Origin: SZAS-79 sp963844255 | Lineage (GTDB): Bacteria; Pseudomonadota; Gammaproteobacteria; Burkholderiales; SG8-39 | Direction of reading: 5' to 3' | Length of the DNA: 64,000 nt | NCBI GenBank assembly: GCA_963844255.1 | Contig: CAWJNP010000041.1 | Coordinates: 81,167-145,166, forward strand | Shown here: one piece after another, positions 63,109 through 64,000 of the stretch | Layout: each line of letters starts with the position of its first letter | How positions within the stretch are numbered: the stretch's first letter is position 1 | Program-made: the position numbers and the translations under genes | Notes under the pieces: model-generated | Database searches by the model: none | The model's input: only the letters and a program-made list of their open reading frames with translations | What the model was told of the DNA's origin: nothing

Positions 63109-64000
63109 ATGGCAGAGGATATCTGGCGCTGGGACGCCGTGCGTACCGCGCGTGCGGTGGCAAATCGCGAGATCAGCGCGCGCGAAGCCGTCACTTCCTG
63201 CGTGGAGCGCATGCATGCCGTCAATCCGTCGATCAATGCCATCACCCTGGACCTGTCCGCGCAGGCGCTCGCCGGTGCCGACGCCGTCGATGCGGCCGTT
63301 GCGCGCGGCGAGAAGGTCGGCCCGCTGGCGGGCGTTTCCCTGACGATCAAGCAAAACGTCGACCAGGCGGGTTGCTCCACGAACAACGGCGTGGTGGGAT
63401 TCGAGAAGATCGTCGCGACCGAGGACAGCCCGGTCGTCGCGAACTGGAAGGCCGCGGGCGGCCTGATCATCGGCCGCAGCAACTGCCCTGCGTTCAGCCT
63501 GCGCTGGGATACCGACAACGACCTGTTCGGACAGACCTGGAATCCCTGGTCGAGGGCGCACACGCCGGGTGGGTCGAGTGGCGGTGCCAGTGCCGCAATC
63601 GCGGCCGGCATCGGTGCACTTGCGCACGGCAACGATCTCGGTGGCTCGGTCCGTTACCCGGCCTATGCCTGCGGTGTCGTGGGTCTGCGCCCTTCCTTCG
63701 GCCGGGTGCCGGCGTGGAATCCGACCGGGACCGCGGAGCGGCCGATGTGCACGCAGTTGATGTCGGTGCAGGGACCGCTTGCACGCACAGTCGCCGACGT
63801 GCGCCCAAGCCGTTGGCAGATGCGACCGCTCAAGCGATCGAGGAACTTTTCGAGACTATCCCGCATGAGCCGGTTGACCTGGCGCAAAATCGAGCACTGG
63901 TTCGCCAATCTCAATTGGGGCCAGGACAAGATTGATGCCGAGAAGTTCGACATGCTGACTAATGCTCGCCTCGGGTACACGACCGAGGTGTCGGTGGATT
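63109..64000 (+). CDS. amidase signature-family protein, 3' part disturbed or cut by window edge
   Basis: The first 230 residues are a normal amidase: catalytic Lys in VSLTIKQNVDQAG, then TPGGSSGGASAAIAAGIG and nucleophile Ser in GNDLGGSVRYPAY. After GPLARTVADV (near 63806) the sequence no longer resembles an amidase, falls in GC and stays open to the window end in the same frame with unrelated residues (IEHWFANLNWGQDKIDAEKF). An insertion, rearrangement or chimeric join near 63806 is likely. GGGGAGACGG precedes ATG 63109. Confidence 0.75.
   Translation, partial: MAEDIWRWDAVRTARAVANREISAREAVTSCVERMHAVNPSINAITLDLSAQALAGADAVDAAVARGEKVGPLAGVSLTIKQNVDQAGCSTNNGVVGFEKIVATEDSPVVANWKAAGGLIIGRSNCPAFSLRWDTDNDLFGQTWNPWSRAHTPGGSSGGASAAIAAGIGALAHGNDLGGSVRYPAYACGVVGLRPSFGRVPAWNPTGTAERPMCTQLMSVQGPLARTVADVRPSRWQMRPLKRSRNFSRLSRMSRLTWRKIEHWFANLNWGQDKIDAEKFDMLTNARLGYTTEVSVD

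Overview
The window reads as chromosome of a high-GC betaproteobacterium, probably Burkholderiales-like. The evidence is the block hfq-hflX-hflK-hflC-DUF2065-hisZ-purA, followed by a Bug-type solute-binding protein relic, tRNA-Leu, rnr-rlmB, and rpsF-priB-rpsR-rplI-dnaB. PriB as a separate gene, HisZ paired with PurA, and Bug proteins are typical of that class. No plasmid, integrase, insertion sequence or CRISPR array was recognised.

Layout. 0-35 kb is an accessory half made of short operons. It holds two alpha/beta hydrolases, a secreted zinc-phospholipase-like protein, an M48 protease, a RIO kinase, an aldo/keto reductase-esterase pair, an SGNH hydrolase, a giant DUF748 envelope protein, a REC-PAS-GGDEF-EAL phosphodiesterase, msrA, an amidase and a GNAT acetyltransferase. 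Next comes a small lower-GC island (about 18.7-21.5 kb) with a truncated regulator, a zeta-toxin-like kinase and a zinc-ribbon protein. It is followed by an acyl-CoA synthetase, an O-methyltransferase, an MBL-fold protein and a three-gene operon resembling aromatic ring-fission catabolism (VOC dioxygenase, dihydroxyphthalate-decarboxylase-like protein, LigJ-like hydratase). Then come an N-acyl-D-amino-acid deacylase, a CBS protein and a Tat-exported amidohydrolase.

36-54 kb is housekeeping: chorismate synthase, Hfq and the HflX/HflKC membrane-protease regulators, histidine and purine synthesis, RNase R and RlmB, the S6-PriB-S18-L9 operon, replicative helicase DnaB, a PhoH-PIN ATPase and a BCP peroxiredoxin. 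54-64 kb holds small catabolic enzymes, the alanine/homoserine/threonine block alaC-hom-thrC, a cyclic-nucleotide-gated MscS channel, a formamidase-like enzyme and an amidase cut by the window edge.

Sequence quality matters here. At least ten genes, several of them normally essential (rpsR, hom), are broken by single-base indels. Nearly all are insertions that restore a normal protein when removed. I treat these as probable residual long-read errors and annotate the genes at full length, noting each break. Points that deserve a second look are a three-copy dispersed intergenic element with a near-palindromic core, the zeta-toxin/antitoxin-like fusion, the ring-fission operon, a 40-bp tandem repeat beside two mutually exclusive hairpins, and a 24-bp perfect palindrome with reversed terminator polarity.
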